Assembly: GCF_901709675.1 (NCBI RefSeq)
Contig: NC_051087.1
Coordinates: 17,061,067 to 17,125,066 of the forward strand
Source of the DNA: Syngnathus acus
Taxonomy: Eukaryota > Chordata > Actinopteri > Syngnathiformes > Syngnathidae
DNA length: 64,000 nt
Direction: 5' to 3'
The translations under genes and the position numbers were made by a program. Positions 10,220-20,281 of the stretch are shown here, piece by piece. Position 1 is the stretch's first letter. Each line of letters begins with the position of its first letter. The notes beneath the pieces are model-generated. The model was given only the letters and a program-made list of their open reading frames with translations. It searched no databases and was not told the DNA's origin.

Positions 10220-10956
10220 TGCGCTTCTGCAACAGACACAAATACAGCACGTAAGTCAACGCTCAACTTCTGAAGTCACACAACACTAGTAGACGGCACA
10301 CATTACATAACTAACTGCGCGTAACGGTTCTGCTATACTAAATAACCATAAATGAAATACTCTCGGCAACACACCAAACATAAGTCATCGAGACCACAAA
10401 ATACATTTGCTGGCGACCGGTAGTCGCCGTGCCGCTGCGTAATGGCTACTTGTACGATGCGAGGCAAACTTAAAGGAGCGCGCCGAAGCTATCAATCAAA
10501 CGGCGCACACACGAAACAAACCGCGATCAGATAAACGGCACAACAGTAGACAGTAGTAACAATGAAATGTATATACTCCCTTTGTGTCAAAGACACACAC
10601 GATCACAGCAACATACTCAGTCGATACCAGCAACCTTTAACTTACCGCTGTGCACAAGCTCCAACAATCGCGATAAGCTGAGGTAACTCACGCGAGACTT
10701 AAGGTGCGGTGACATATTTTTCCAACATTTTAACATCAACACAAGAACCTTTCTAACAGCTATTTTTATTTTTCTTCGTTGTCACAGGGGTTCGCGTTGG
10801 CCTGGGGAGTTAAGTTCAGCATTTGCCTTAAAGATATCTGGCGCCATCTAGCGTTGTGAATGGGTATAATGTCTCGACCCCGAATGTAAGACGGCCCCCA
10901 CTTTTTCAGTCTTATTTCAATGCAAAAAACACCGTCTTATATTCGGGCCAATACGG
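9431..10956. mobile_element. TA-type DNA element D, copy 1
   Basis: Inverted ends read GCGTATTGGCCCGAATATAA at the left and TATTCGGGCCAATACGG at the right. The left flank is TA; the right TA has decayed. The body matches the 992-bp copy at 21613-22604 in inverted orientation, for example the GCTGGTATCGACTGAG and CGTTTGATTG blocks. This copy is about 530 bp longer, in part because of a GT/GCGT microsatellite. No coding region is recognised. Confidence 0.8.
10166..10224. repeat. (GT)n / (GCGT)n microsatellite
   Basis: About 15 GT units with one CT interruption, then five GCGT units. It lies inside element D copy 1. Minus-strand His/Thr-rich frames across it are repeat artefacts. Confidence 0.9.
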
Positions 10957-11338
10957 TTCATATACGTAATGCCATTTTGTTTTGTTTCATTTCATTTCCT
11001 ACCATCTGGTAAGCGCAACAGAAGTATGCGCTACAGCAGAGGTCCCCAACCACCGGGCCGCGGACCGGTACCGGTACGTGGGTCACTTGGTACCGGGCCG
11101 CCAAGCCGCACAGGAATTTTTTAAATATTTTTTTTATTGATGATCAATTAATTCAGGTCAAGACGCTCGTCCCGGTCACGTGACATGTTTCCCCAGTCGA
11201 GCCCGCAAAGCTAGCAAAAATGAGTAAGAATTTATTTTGAAAAATATAAAGAAAATGGCGATTCTCTCCCAATTACATCCGTCGGTTCCGGTCAAGACGC
11301 TCGTCTCGGTCACGTGACATGTCACCTCAGTCGAGCCC

Positions 11339-11638
11339 GTGAAGCAAGCAAAAATGAGCAAGAAACAGAGATGTTTGGAAAGCTTCTCCGGAAAGGGAAA
11401 AAAGCCCAATGAGGAGACGGAAGAAGAGGCTACGACTTCTAAGAAAAGGAAAGCTGCATTTAAAAGAAAATTTCTGGAGTCCTACTTAAAATATGGATTT
11501 ATCGCCACAGGTGACTTTGACGCGCTAAACCCACTCTACATAATATGTGGCGACAGGCTAGCTAACGAGGCAATGAAGCCTTCAAAACTGCTTCGGCACA
11601 TGGAGACCAAGCATCCTGCATTAAAAGACAAATCTTAA
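11339..11638 (+). pseudogene. hAT transposase N-terminal BED-finger fragment
   Basis: A 99-codon frame begins MKQAKMSKKQRCLESFS. It continues through a Lys/Glu-rich patch, then FLESYLKYGFIATGD and a BED finger with IICGDRLANEAMKPS and LLRHMETKHPALK. It ends at a stop right after the finger, where the full transposase would continue. The homologous frame at 8662-9006 is about 90 percent similar by eye. It has DNA-binding potential but no catalytic domain. Confidence 0.75.
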
Positions 11639-11756
11639 CCACTTCGGGTGTCTCAGTGCTCCCACTAATTCAACATAATGGTGAGTTTTATTAATAAAAA
11701 TTAATAAATAATTAATAATAAATAAATAAATAAATAAATTATGTCATTTATACTTG

Positions 11757-11997
11757 TTTTTATAATAATAATAATAATAAACTTTATTTGTATAGCACCT
11801 TTCATACAAGAAATGCAGTTCAAAGCGCTTTACAACAATGAAAGAAAAACCTGAATACATAAAAACAAAACAATGTATGCATACACAATTAATAAAGTGA
11901 GTTTAAAATAGGAGCAAGCTTTAATAAAATAAAGAATAAAGCTTTAAGAAAAGGTAAAAAATAAAAAATAAAGATAAAATTAGGCTTAAAATGAAAT
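11757..11997 (-). mobile_element. LINE/SINE 3'-end fragment with (TAA)n tail
   Basis: An (AAT)n tail at 11757-11780 is followed by AACTTTATTTGTATAGCACC and CAAAGCGCTTTACAA, a widespread fish retroposon 3' end seen in reverse orientation. It is followed by A-rich DNA and lies inside the hAT element. Confidence 0.6.
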
Positions 11998-12330
11998 TTA
12001 CAGTGCCAGTCGTATCATTTTATTTCATCGTATTATATATTTATTATAAATGTATCATTTATTTATATAAATATATTATTTAGTTATATAAAGGCTGGTC
12101 CCGTGAAAATACGTCGACACGTAACCGGTCCGTGGGCGCAAAAAAGGTTGGGGACCACTGCGCTACAAGGACCACCGGACTCTGCAACAGCTTCTTGCCG
12201 CAGGTCATCAGCCTGCCCAAGTCCACTCCCGAAACCATGAAATTACCCCCATTCCGCACGCACGCACGCAACGCAAGCACGCACAGCACGCACACACACA
12301 CACAAGGGTATGTGACACCCTCAGCCTAAT

Positions 12331-12770
12331 ATTTTTAGCACAAACTTTTGACTAAATAATTGCGAAGGACTGCTTCCAGTCACCATCACGCGAGTTTCTA
12401 CAATGCTCTGCTGGGAATTTTAGACCGTTCTTCTTTGGCAAACTGCTCCAGGTCCCTGAGATTTGAAGGGTGCCTTCTCCAAACTGCGATTAACTCGGCC
12501 ATGTTGAAACTGCGAGGTACCATTTCATGACACTTTACTAAATGTCAACGTCACAAAGCTCTCAACAATTGCAAAGAATCTCCATACAGCATATATGTTT
12601 GTTGGTGCCACTCGTGAATGGAGGGGGGAGGGAGGCTGGTCTTTCATGGCAGACTGCAACGCATGATCTACGGGTGACTAGATTTTTTGATCTGCAGTAA
12701 AAGGCTTTGATCAAGCGTTCCAATTTTTCATCACCATCGGTGGCCGATCGATCGGAGCATCCCTATAAAG
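12331..12770. other. Old repeat DNA, possible Tc1 and hAT relics
   Basis: The section 12370-12500 (TGCTGGGAATTTTAGACCG, TTTGGCAAACTGCTCC) reads in reverse like a decayed transposase start. The section 12690-12760 has a GATCGATCGGAGCATCCC end like that of another repeat. Neither can be delimited. Confidence 0.3.
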
Positions 12771-12994
12771 CAGACATGTCCAAAGTCCGGCCCGCGGGCC
12801 AAATCCGGGACCCGATCAGATTTCATACGGCTCGCAGGTTTGGTCTTATAATGTATTATTTATGGCCCGCCTGCACAGTTAAACTGAATAAAAAAATCAT
12901 GAAACTTGAAACTATAATCTATATACCTCCTTTTACCAAAAGGTGGGAGCACCACTTTAAGCCGTCGCTTTCAAGAGACATGGGAATTATAATA

Positions 12995-13917
12995 CCGTTT
13001 TTTTCCGTGTATAATACGCCCCCATGTATAATACGCACCCTAACAATGGCATGTTGATGCTGGAAAAAAGCCTGTACCCATGTATAATACGCACCCAATT
13101 ATTTTATTTTTTTTTGTTTTTTTTTTGTTTTTTTTTAAAGTCCCAATGATCGTCACACACGCAGGGAGGCAATGGGTCCCATTTTTATAGTCTTTGGTAT
13201 GGTCTTAACTAGGCTGGATGTATTTTTTTTTTTTGGCGTTGATTTCTCCGACTGCCCGTAAAGGCACCACCGCGATCAGATGAAAAGAGAGGAAAGTGAC
13301 GTGCGGACGTGAAAAAGGCGGCTCTGTATGGGAGAGACGTTGAAGAGGAATAAAAACACCCTTGGAAACCAAAACTTGCCCCTCGTCGTGACTCGGAGCC
13401 GCAACAAATGCTTCGGATTTGTGTAGGGTACATTGTGACAGCAAACGAGCAGGTGATCGAGCAAGCGTCTGATACGAGAGCATTGCGTTCGTATGGAGCG
13501 TGTTTGAAGTGAACAGCAGAGACGAAAGGAACAAGGCAAAGTGTTGTGAAATAAAATATTACCTGTAATACGCATTTTGTTATTTGCTGATTGTATTAAA
13601 CTATCACATTCATTGTCAGTCAAGAAGAGAAGAGGACTATTATCCCTTCTTTGACGAAATGACCAGAGCACAGTACAAACACACTATTGTTCTTTCGGTA
13701 TTTATTCAACCCACATTCTTTCACAACATGACAAGAAGAGAACAATACATAAATCAATACTCGTACCAGTACCATGATTTCTTAAAAAAAAAAAAAAAAA
13801 AAAAAATTAAATTAAAAAAAAAAATTTAAAAAAAATTGTACCCATGTATAATGCGCACCCCAGATTTTAGGACAATAAATTAGTTAAATTTTGCGTATTA
13901 TACACGGAAAAAAACGG
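12995..13917. mobile_element. TA-type DNA element E
   Basis: The element is 923 bp. Its inverted ends are CCGTTTTTTTCCGTGTATAA and TTATACACGGAAAAAAACGG, and it is flanked by TA at 12993-12994 and 13918-13919. Internal copies of TGTATAATACGCACC repeat near both ends. No coding region is recognised. It contains a deleted SINE fragment (13132-13206) and A-rich tracts (13782-13835). It is inserted in hAT element G just before the BED finger. Confidence 0.85.
13132..13206 (-). mobile_element. Internally deleted SINE fragment
   Basis: It reads TTTAAAGTCCCAATGATCGT then jumps to GCAGGGAGGCAATGGG and ATAGTCTTTGGTATGG. These are the 3' end and the post-head part of the tRNA-SINE at 31961-32286, with about 180 bp missing between. 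It is embedded in element E. Confidence 0.75.
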
Positions 13918-13919
13918 TA

Positions 13920-14120
13920 CTTCTTCACTGAAAATCAAGGCAATTGTGTTTGTCTAATTTGTAAAGAGACGGTTGCCTTGTTTAAGGATTTAAACCTAAA
14001 GAGACACTACCAGACTAAACATGCTAACAGGGAGTGACCGTGCTGCTAAAGTGCAGCAGCTCCAAGTTGAACTGGCATCACAACAGCGATTCTTCACGCG
14101 GGGCTGTCAGTCAAAAGTAA
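13920..14120 (+). pseudogene. hAT (element G) transposase BED-finger fragment
   Basis: The plus strand reads YFFTENQGNCVCLICKETVA, then LKRHYQTKHANRE and a stop (TGA at 14036). It continues with ELASQQRFFTRGCQSKVN. The C-x2-C and H-x4-H of a BED finger are complete. After removal of element A the frame continues at 18379 with TTKASYEVAML, the normal next segment of GTF2IRD2/SCAND3-like hAT transposases. The early stop and the missing catalytic core make it a relic. Confidence 0.75.
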
Positions 14121-15164
14121 ATACCGTAATTTTCGGACTATAAGTCGCTCCGGAGTACAAGTCGCATCAGCCATAAAATGCCCAAAATGTGAAAAAAAAA
14201 CATATAAGTCGCTCCGGAGTATAAGTCGCATTTTGGGGGGCAATTTATTCGACAAAATCCAACACCAAGAACAGTCATGAACGAGCAACAACAGGCTAAA
14301 CGATAGGTATGCTAACGTGACATAAACACAAACTAAGAGCTGAGAACGGCCCTGACGTAACATTCAGAGTTATTCAAAAAACTATTACATAAATAACACG
14401 TTAATAAAACCATCTGTGTCACTCCAATTCATTAAATCCATCGATCGTCCTTTGTCAACAATGCGTGCGCGCCGCTGACGGCGCTTGCACTACAAAATAT
14501 TCCACAGGCCCATATAACGATATATAAATTATATATCAAATAACTATCATATAAGCAATAATGTTATCAAACCATCTGTGTCACTCCAAATCATTAAATC
14601 AATCGATCGTCCTTTGTCAACAACGCTTGCACTTCAAAATATTCCACAGGCCCATATAACGATATATAAATTAGATATCAAATAACTATTATATAAGCAA
14701 TAGTATTATCAAACCATCTGTGCACTCTAAATCATTAAATCCATCGATCAAATTCCTCGTCCTTCGTCAACAACGCCGCGCGTGCGCCCTGACGTCAGCC
14801 TCGTCGTTATTCCACAGATCTACTATATAACTACCGTACATTCTGGACTATAAGCCGTGACTTTTTTCCAAAATTTTGAACCCTGCGGCTTATAGTCAGG
14901 TGCGGCTTATATAAGGATTTTTTTCGTGATTTTTGTGATGACTTGATCACTTTTATACACTGCGGTATCTTGAAGGAAAAAACAACAACAAAAATACTAT
15001 TTTGAAACACTACTATGGCTGCTGCTTATTCTGGCTGTGTTGCTTGTGACTATTATGAGCTTTAGTAGGAATGCACGCTAGGTGACCTGCGTCAAAGGGC
15101 TCTAAACCTTTAATCTTACTCTGCCATGTGACTCAGAGATTACACAAAGCAGTGGCGCTGTTTC

Positions 15165-15902
15165 CAGGGCTGTGGACTCGGTCGGATTTTTGCTCCGAGT
15201 CCGAGTCCGGCCTCTTGACCACGAGTCCGAGTCCGGCTGTCCATTTTTTCTGTTAATTCATGTGACTGCTTAGTCTTTATTCAAGGCTAATTTAGATCAA
15301 AATCTAAATAATTACAACAGTTTTGTGATGGCTTTGTCTTTATTAAACATATAAACGAATACAATAAACAGATACTTTCAAGTTTTAATCATTAATTACA
15401 CCATTATAGCTCAGACATTTATCTAAACACAAATAATTAGTGACGATCCCACAACTATCGAAACACATCAATGATATAAGCTGGGTGACATAATCGTCCT
15501 TGACATTGGTACATAATGTAAACATTAGCCTAAGTGCAACTCAACGTGGCCGCATTGATCGTAACTTACGCTCCGTTTCCCCCCCAAATCTAGAGGCAAA
15601 ACATTGTTCTCTCGCTGCTCCCGGGTTCTTCCATCTTGGCTGCGCGCGGGGCATTGTGGGTCTTGTACGTGCACGCACGCAAGCAGGCAGGCGCGGGCGC
15701 GCACGCAACAACTAAATTTCTCTTCATAACAAGCAAGCAGGGCTGTGGACAGTATTCCTACGCGCATTCTCAGCAGCATGATGAAAATAAAATTGAACGT
15801 ATTTTTTTTTATTGTCAGACTCGGTGGAAAATCAGCACCGAGTCCGGCAAAAATGACAGAGTCCGACGAGTCCGAGTCCCCGAGTCCGAGTCCACAGCCC
15901 TG
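15165..15902. mobile_element. hAT-like element C, inside B
   Basis: The ends are CAGGGCTGTGGACTCGGTC and GAGTCCACAGCCCTG. They have long subterminal inverted repeats built of CCGAGTCCGAGTCC steps. Length is 738 bp. The flanks GCTGTTTC and GTTTGGAC do not give a clean 8-bp duplication, so the hAT assignment rests on the terminus. No coding region is recognised. Confidence 0.65.
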
Positions 15903-16050
15903 GTTTGGACCATCTGCATTGTATTAAAACCCAATCAATCAGCATTTAAATTAAATTCTTCTGACATTTTGCTCACCAAAAACAAGTTGTAATGAACGTG
16001 AACTTTTAATGCATTTTATTCAGAAGGTTACTTTGAACCCCGAGGCTTAA

Positions 16051-16680
16051 ATGGCGGCGCGGCGTATTTATGGATTTTTACGGCCTCCAGGGGGCGCTCT
16101 AGCAGAAAGCAAGAGCGAGACAGACGAAGAAGAGATAATGCGCCGAAGAAGACGTGCTAGTTTGTGTTTTGAACATTTCGCGGATCACGCACACACCCTC
16201 ATCATGGAAAACACACGAAGAAATGCATTTGATGCAGCTTTTAAGTTAAAAGGAATCGATTTGGCTGTCAAAGAGGGAAATAGAGCTTAAATGGCGGCGC
16301 GGCGCGGCGCGTCGTATTTATGGATTTTTACGGCCTCCAGGGGGCGCTCTAGCAGGAAGCAAGAGCGAGACAGACGAAGAAGAGATAATGCGCCGAAGAA
16401 GACGTGCTAGTTTGTGTTTTGAACACTTCGCGGATCACGCACACACCCTCATCATGGAAAACACACGAAGAAATGCATTTGATGCAGCTTTTAAGTTAAA
16501 AGCAATCGATTTGGCTGTCAAAGAGGGAAATAGAGCTTAAATGGCGGCGCGGCGCGGCGTATTTATGGATTTTTACGGCCTCCAGGGGGCGCTCTAGCAG
16601 GAAGCAAGCACGAGACAGACGAAGAAGAGATAATGCGCCGAAGAAGACGTGCTAGTTTGTGTTTTGATAGGCGAATAGTG
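16051..16680 (+). repeat. Tandem 240-250-bp units with transposase start
   Basis: Two full units (16051-16290, 16291-16540) and a partial third (16541 to about 16670) repeat almost without change. Each starts AAATGGCGGCGCGGCG and contains TTTTTACGGCCTCCAGGGGG. The two full units also have ATGGAAAACACACGAAG opening a short frame (MENTRRNAFDAAFKLK...). A diverged fourth start (MGDKRNAYEAAFKLKAV) lies at 16764. The units differ mainly in the number of GCGGC steps. Confidence 0.9.
16204..16290 (+). pseudogene. Pogo-like transposase N-terminus (Brinker-type HTH start)
   Basis: ATGGAAAACACACGAAG opens a 28-codon frame, NAFDAAFKLKGIDLAVKEGN followed by RA, and a stop. AAFKLK...A.KEGNRAA is the first helix of the Brinker/CENP-B-like DNA-binding domain found in pogo-like transposases such as the POGK group. 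The same frame recurs in the next unit at 16454-16540. The rest of the domain is missing, so these are truncated starts and not functional genes. Confidence 0.6.
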
Positions 16681-17238
16681 GCGTATAATTCACACAAAGA
16701 AGAGACAGAACGAGATCAATACGGATATTACTGAAAGGAAGCTTTTATACAAAAACCGTCATTATGGGGGACAAAAGAAATGCATATGAAGCCGCTTTTA
16801 AGCTAAAGGCAGTCGATGTTGATGACATTGTGTTGCGCCACCCTTTTTCTTTATTTCGTGGTCCCGTCTACTCTGGAGCTATACGTGTCGCTCGCTAGTT
16901 TAATGTAATTTAGCGCTTCGTGCTTGAATAAAATTAGCATGAACAGACCCTCATCACACTCGAAGAAATGCATAAAAGCGACGACGAAAGAGAGACTGAG
17001 AAAGTGTGAGGCGAAGGATATCTAACGCTATTCCAATCGGACGCTGAGGAGGAAGACTTCGATGGTTTCAGTGCACAGGAGGAAGATGAAGACGATGAAG
17101 CTCTTTTTTTACTTTTACTGGTATGTTTTTTAACGAGCCCTGTTGGTGCTGTACTACCGTGTTGCTGCTGTGTTACCGCCGCGTCTCAGTGACTTTTACC
17201 GGGTATGTTTTTTTTAATCCAGCCCTATTAGTCTTGTG

Positions 17239-17495
17239 TTACTTCCGTGTTGCTGCGGTATTACTGCAGCGTCACGGGCAGTGTTTGGAAAGAAATGTTA
17301 TGGTATGTTATTAAAACTTTAAAAAAGCTTTCTGTGTCCAGTCTTTCTTTGTTAATAACTCGCGTGCACACTTCTGTGTTGCTGCGGTACTACTGCTGCG
17401 TCACAGGCAATGTTTAGAAAGACATGTTAAAGTATGATATTAAAACTTTAAAAAGGCTTTCTGTGAACGGTCTTTCTTTGTAAAAAACGCGTGTG
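17239..17495. repeat. Two diverged 125-bp tandem units in element B
   Basis: The blocks CTTCCGTGTTGCTGCGGTAT and CTTCTGTGTTGCTGCGGTAC each continue through a GCGTCAC(G/A)GGCA step. Each then reaches a TATTAAAACTTTAAAAA segment and a GTCTTTCTTTGT end. They lie between the acidic transposase tail and the right end of element B. Confidence 0.75.
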
Positions 17496-17689
17496 CACGT
17501 GCGGCTTATAGTCTGGTGCGGCTTATATAAGAAAAAAACCTAAAATATCCCCCAATTTTAGCTGGTGCGGCTTATAGTCCGGTGCGGCTTATAGTCCGGA
17601 ATTTACGGTATATTGTAGTGTTAACAAAGTTCAAGGAAAGACGTGGGTTTGGTAAACGGCTCTTTATTTAACAAAACAAACTTCCAGGC

Positions 17690-18000
17690 GTGTGGCGGCG
17701 TGGACTTCCAGCCACGGAAGTGGAAGAGAGCTCCATAGAATAGGACCGGGCGTGCGTAAAAGCCATGACCGAGCCCCATCCACTGAGCCACCCGGCGAAG
17801 CGCCGGCCCTCGACTTCCATCCACGGAGGTGAAAGACAGCTCGGTAGAGTAGGACCGGGCGTGCGTAAAAGCATTGTCCGAGCCCCATCCACCATCCCTG
17901 GACAGCCACCCGGCCAAGCGCCGACCCCCGACTTCAATCCACGGAAGTGAAAGAGAGCTCCGTAGAGTAGGACCGGGCGTGGGTAAAAGCCATAATAGTT
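17690..18000. repeat. GC-rich minisatellite in element A, about 118-bp unit
   Basis: Three units are marked by AGGACCGGGCGTGCGTAAAA and CCATCCACGGAGGTGAAAG-type blocks. Periods are about 108 and 120 bp. Corresponding arrays in the other element A copies have three units (30054-30360) and two units (54744-54935). Overlapping long frames on both strands here are products of the repeat and do not look coding. Confidence 0.85.
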
Positions 18001-18883
18001 TTTCAAACCTTCTGTGTCACTCCAAATCCTTAAATCCTTCAAACTCTTCGTCCGCCGTGTCACTTAGAAACAAAGCCGCTAATGATGCCGGTAGTACGTG
18101 GGGCCCTTCGTCATCTTCGTCATCCCGTGATCAATCTTTGTCCTTTATGTAAACAACCGCCGCGCCACGCCACGTCGCGCTCCTGACGTCACTTGAAATT
18201 CAAATTACAGTAATCCCTTGCTACATCGCGGTTCGTTTATCGCGGTTTCACTTTTTTTTTTTTTGGAAAGTTTTTGAAAATCTTTGAAAAAAAACACATA
18301 AGTCGCTCCTTATTATAAGTCACCCCCCCCACCCAAACTATGAAAAAAAACGCGACTTATAGTCCGAAAATTACGGTACTACTAAAGCAAGCTACGAAGT
18401 AGCCATGTTAATACTGTTGATGTTATTAACCTGTAGACGTGACACAAACTATTACTTTCTGAAAGATATTGTAAATGACTAGAGCAAAATTCACTTGTTT
18501 TAAGTTTTAATAATAACAGACAACTTTGCATTACTTATGATTACTGTTTAAAATGTTCATGAGGCAAAAATGATTTTAAACTCATGTAAATTCAAGGTAT
18601 TTCATACAGTTTGTTCAATGTTATCTGACTCTTCAGATATGAATGAAAGGTAGAATTTGTGTTTTTAGAGTTGTTCACATCTGCCTGAGTGGCTTATATT
18701 TGGTTATTTTGTCATTTGAAAAATAAAGACAATTGTGACAATGAAAATTGTTTTATAACAGTGTGTATTTGTATGAAATTTTTGTAGTTAAAAAATGTCC
18801 AAAAATACTATTGGCCCCCGAGCCCCTTCACTTTATCAAATCTGTCCCTCCTTGAAAAAAGTTTGGACACCCCTGCTATAAAG

Positions 18884-19048
18884 CTATAATCTGTTTACAT
18901 GGTTTTGTTCAGTTTTACTAGTTTTTAATATCCTCAGTACGTAACGTTGGAACATGTTACTTCTACTACATTCCTTCCCAAGCCTGCCCGAAAAAAAAGG
19001 CTTGGTATGACCCCTGCCATAAAGCTTGTTTATTTTCTTCTGGCTTAG
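18884..19048 (+). other. Intron end, acceptor of the RRM exon
   Basis: Unremarkable AT-rich DNA ending TATTTTCTTCTGGCTTAG, a good 3' splice site. Confidence 0.6.
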
Positions 19049-19207
19049 GTAATTTGTGAAATGGAAACTGGAGCCATGGCCCTCTCTGTCTACAAACGCT
19101 TCCAGAGGTTTCCATGCATTGTACAAAACAACCCTTTGTTCTTTTCACGCAAGCCTGACCCCAAAACTAACACACGGACTCAAGTATTTTCTCCAAACGT
19201 GCGTGAG
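19049..19207 (+). CDS. znf638: Exon: C-terminal half of the RRM
   Basis: This 159-bp exon is phase 0, with acceptor CTTAG and donor GTATGC. It encodes strand beta-3 (VICEMETGAMA, the RNP1 position), helix alpha-2 (ALSVYKRFQRF) and strand beta-4 (PCIVQNNPLFFSRK), completing the RRM begun at 2216. The RNP1 segment lacks the usual Gly-Phe-Gly-Phe pattern and resembles the divergent RRMs of the matrin-3/ZNF638 family. The tail PDPKTNTRTQVFSPNVRE starts the linker. Confidence 0.8.
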
Positions 19208-19291
19208 GTATGCTTGGTTATTAGTTGACACGTTCAAATTCAAATTTTGTCAAACATTTTTTACATACCTGTATTTTCTTTAATATTGTAG

Positions 19292-19669
19292 GATATTTTT
19301 GAAAATGATGAAGACCGCAATACAGATGCAGCTGACCAAGATAAGATAGCACATTCTGTGGAGTTGAGAAAAGAGCACAATATATTAATGGGCCCTCAAA
19401 CAGTGCCTATTGAAGATGAACTGGCTGGAGAAAATGGAAGCCTTGTCACTCAGGACCATTGGAATGTGCTGTCTGAATCTGCACTTGAACCAGACAAAAA
19501 GACTGACAAAGAGAATGTAGGAACTACTATAGCAGTCTCTAAGTCTAACAAGAAAGATGAATCAGCAAATGAGACTATTTTGCAGACAACTGTAAATGCA
19601 ACCGATTTAGAAAAGATTCATGTTGGTCAATGTGATTCTACAGATATTGCATTTTCAGAGTTTTCTAAG
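19292..19669 (+). CDS. znf638: Exon: acidic linker, part 1
   Basis: A 378-bp exon, phase 0, with acceptor TTGTAG and donor GTAAAA. It encodes 126 residues that open DIFENDEDRNTDAADQD and end SEFSK. The composition is acidic and polar, low in aromatic residues, and predicted disordered. No domain is recognised. It follows the RRM exon after an 84-bp intron, one of five short introns in this cluster, in contrast to the 16.7-kb intron upstream. Confidence 0.8.
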
Positions 19670-19743
19670 GTAAAAAGCATGATTTAGATATTTGTCATTA
19701 ACAGTTGCTTTTATTAATTTTCTTGACTTTTCCTTTTCTCAAG

Positions 19744-20199
19744 GATACTGTAGAGGTGGACAGTGGAGCAGAAATAAATCACCCTCGAAATAAAATGGCA
19801 GGCTCTGCAAATGAAGAAGTTCTTCTGGAGACAGAAGTGGGAAAGGCAGCTTACCAAATAAAAGAGACAGGTGGACACAAATTAGTTGATGCAGAGGTTG
19901 GTTTAAACACTCGGGAGAGTGAGAAAGTTGACAAAGAGGCAAAAAAGGAGAAGGAATTTAGGGGGAGAGGGCGAAAAATTAGGGAGCAGTGGGTCCAGAA
20001 GGACTTACAAAGGACCAAGTGGGATCGGGAGCAAGAGGAAAGAACCATAAAAGAGAGGAGGGAAATGGAGAGGAAGAACGAACATGGAGTTCCGTCCTCA
20101 GGACTATATGAGTCATGCAGGTTTGAGACATATAAAAGCAACTCAAATCTGGGTGAACAAAGAATTTCTAACAAATCAGATGCTGAATTGCCCAAGATG
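19744..20199 (+). CDS. znf638: Exon: linker with a long charged helix
   Basis: A 456-bp exon, phase 0, acceptor TTTCTCAAG, donor GTGAGC. It encodes 152 residues from DTVEVDSGAEINHPR to ELPKM. Between about 19920 and 20090 the protein is a dense run of Lys, Glu and Arg (for example KVDKEAKKEKEFRGRGRK and REQEERTIKERREMERK), consistent with a single long helix or a coiled coil. Mixed-charge helices of this kind are common in nuclear RNA-binding proteins. Function is not inferred beyond that. Confidence 0.8.
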
Positions 20200-20281
20200 G
20201 TGAGCTGCATTTGTCAAAAAGCATGTTAATCCAGTAGTTATTGCTACTATTGTTATTGAATGTATCCTTTTGTACAATTAG

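Larger units (their letters stand above)
11037..12160 (+). mobile_element. Non-autonomous hAT element (BED-exon type), copy 2
   Basis: The element is 1124 bp. Its ends are CAGAGGTCCCCAACC and GGTTGGGGACCACTG, and it is flanked by CGCTACAG and CGCTACAA, an 8-bp duplication with one change. It carries the BED-finger exon (11339-11638) in plus orientation. A LINE 3' fragment (about 11757-11997) is inserted in its right half. Confidence 0.88.
10985..12330 (+). mobile_element. LINE C-terminal fragment, split by a hAT element
   Basis: Removing the hAT at 11037-12160 joins ACCATCTGGTAAGCG to CAAGGACCACCGGAC. The joined frame reads LPSGKRNRSMRYKDHRT then QQLLAAGHQP. The first part is the conserved C-terminal signature of the Rex1/CR1-like LINEs elsewhere in the window (LLPSGKRFRS at 42.1 kb). 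The part after the insertion runs into CGCA/CACA low-complexity DNA near 12300. Orientation is plus. Confidence 0.6.
14834..17608 (+). mobile_element. TA-type DNA element B, pogo-like, inside A
   Basis: The element is 2775 bp. Its ends are CCGTACATTCTGGACTATAA and TTATAGTCCGGAATTTACGG, flanked by TA at 14832-14833 and 17609-17610. Element A copies at 24.5-30.7 and 54.1-55.3 kb show the empty site as ATAACTATATTGTAGC. It contains hAT element C, tandem copies of a transposase start, and an acidic transposase tail (SDAEEEDFDGFSAQEED at about 17037-17090). The middle of the transposase is deleted. Confidence 0.88.
14124..18376. mobile_element. TA-type DNA element A, copy 1 (carries B)
   Basis: The ends are CCGTAATTTTCGGACTATAA and TTATAGTCCGAAAATTACGG, flanked by TA at 14122-14123 and 18377-18378. 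Without element B it is about 1.48 kb. The left part has subterminal TAAGTCGCTCCGGAGTA repeats, the right part has a GTAATCCCTTGCTACATCGC block and a GC-rich minisatellite. No transposase is encoded. It interrupts the coding DNA of hAT element G. Confidence 0.9.
12771..18875 (+). mobile_element. hAT element G, host of four nested elements
   Basis: The ends are CAGACATGTCCAAAGTCC and AAAGTTTGGACACCCCTG. It is flanked by perfect 8-bp duplications CTATAAAG at 12763-12770 and 18876-18883. Its own DNA is only about 930 bp: 12771-12994, 13918-14123 and 18377-18875. The remaining 5.2 kb is elements E and A, with A carrying B, and B carrying C. It encodes a BED-finger transposase start. Confidence 0.88.

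Noticed and set aside
15165-15902. A clean 8-bp target duplication for element C
   Set aside because: GCTGTTTC and GTTTGGAC do not match; only the terminus supports the hAT assignment.
17621-18152. Several 80-130-codon frames on both strands, repeated at 29982-30513 and 54715-55085
   Set aside because: They follow the 118-bp minisatellite of element A. Frames are open because the GC-rich unit lacks stops, and there is no recognisable protein.
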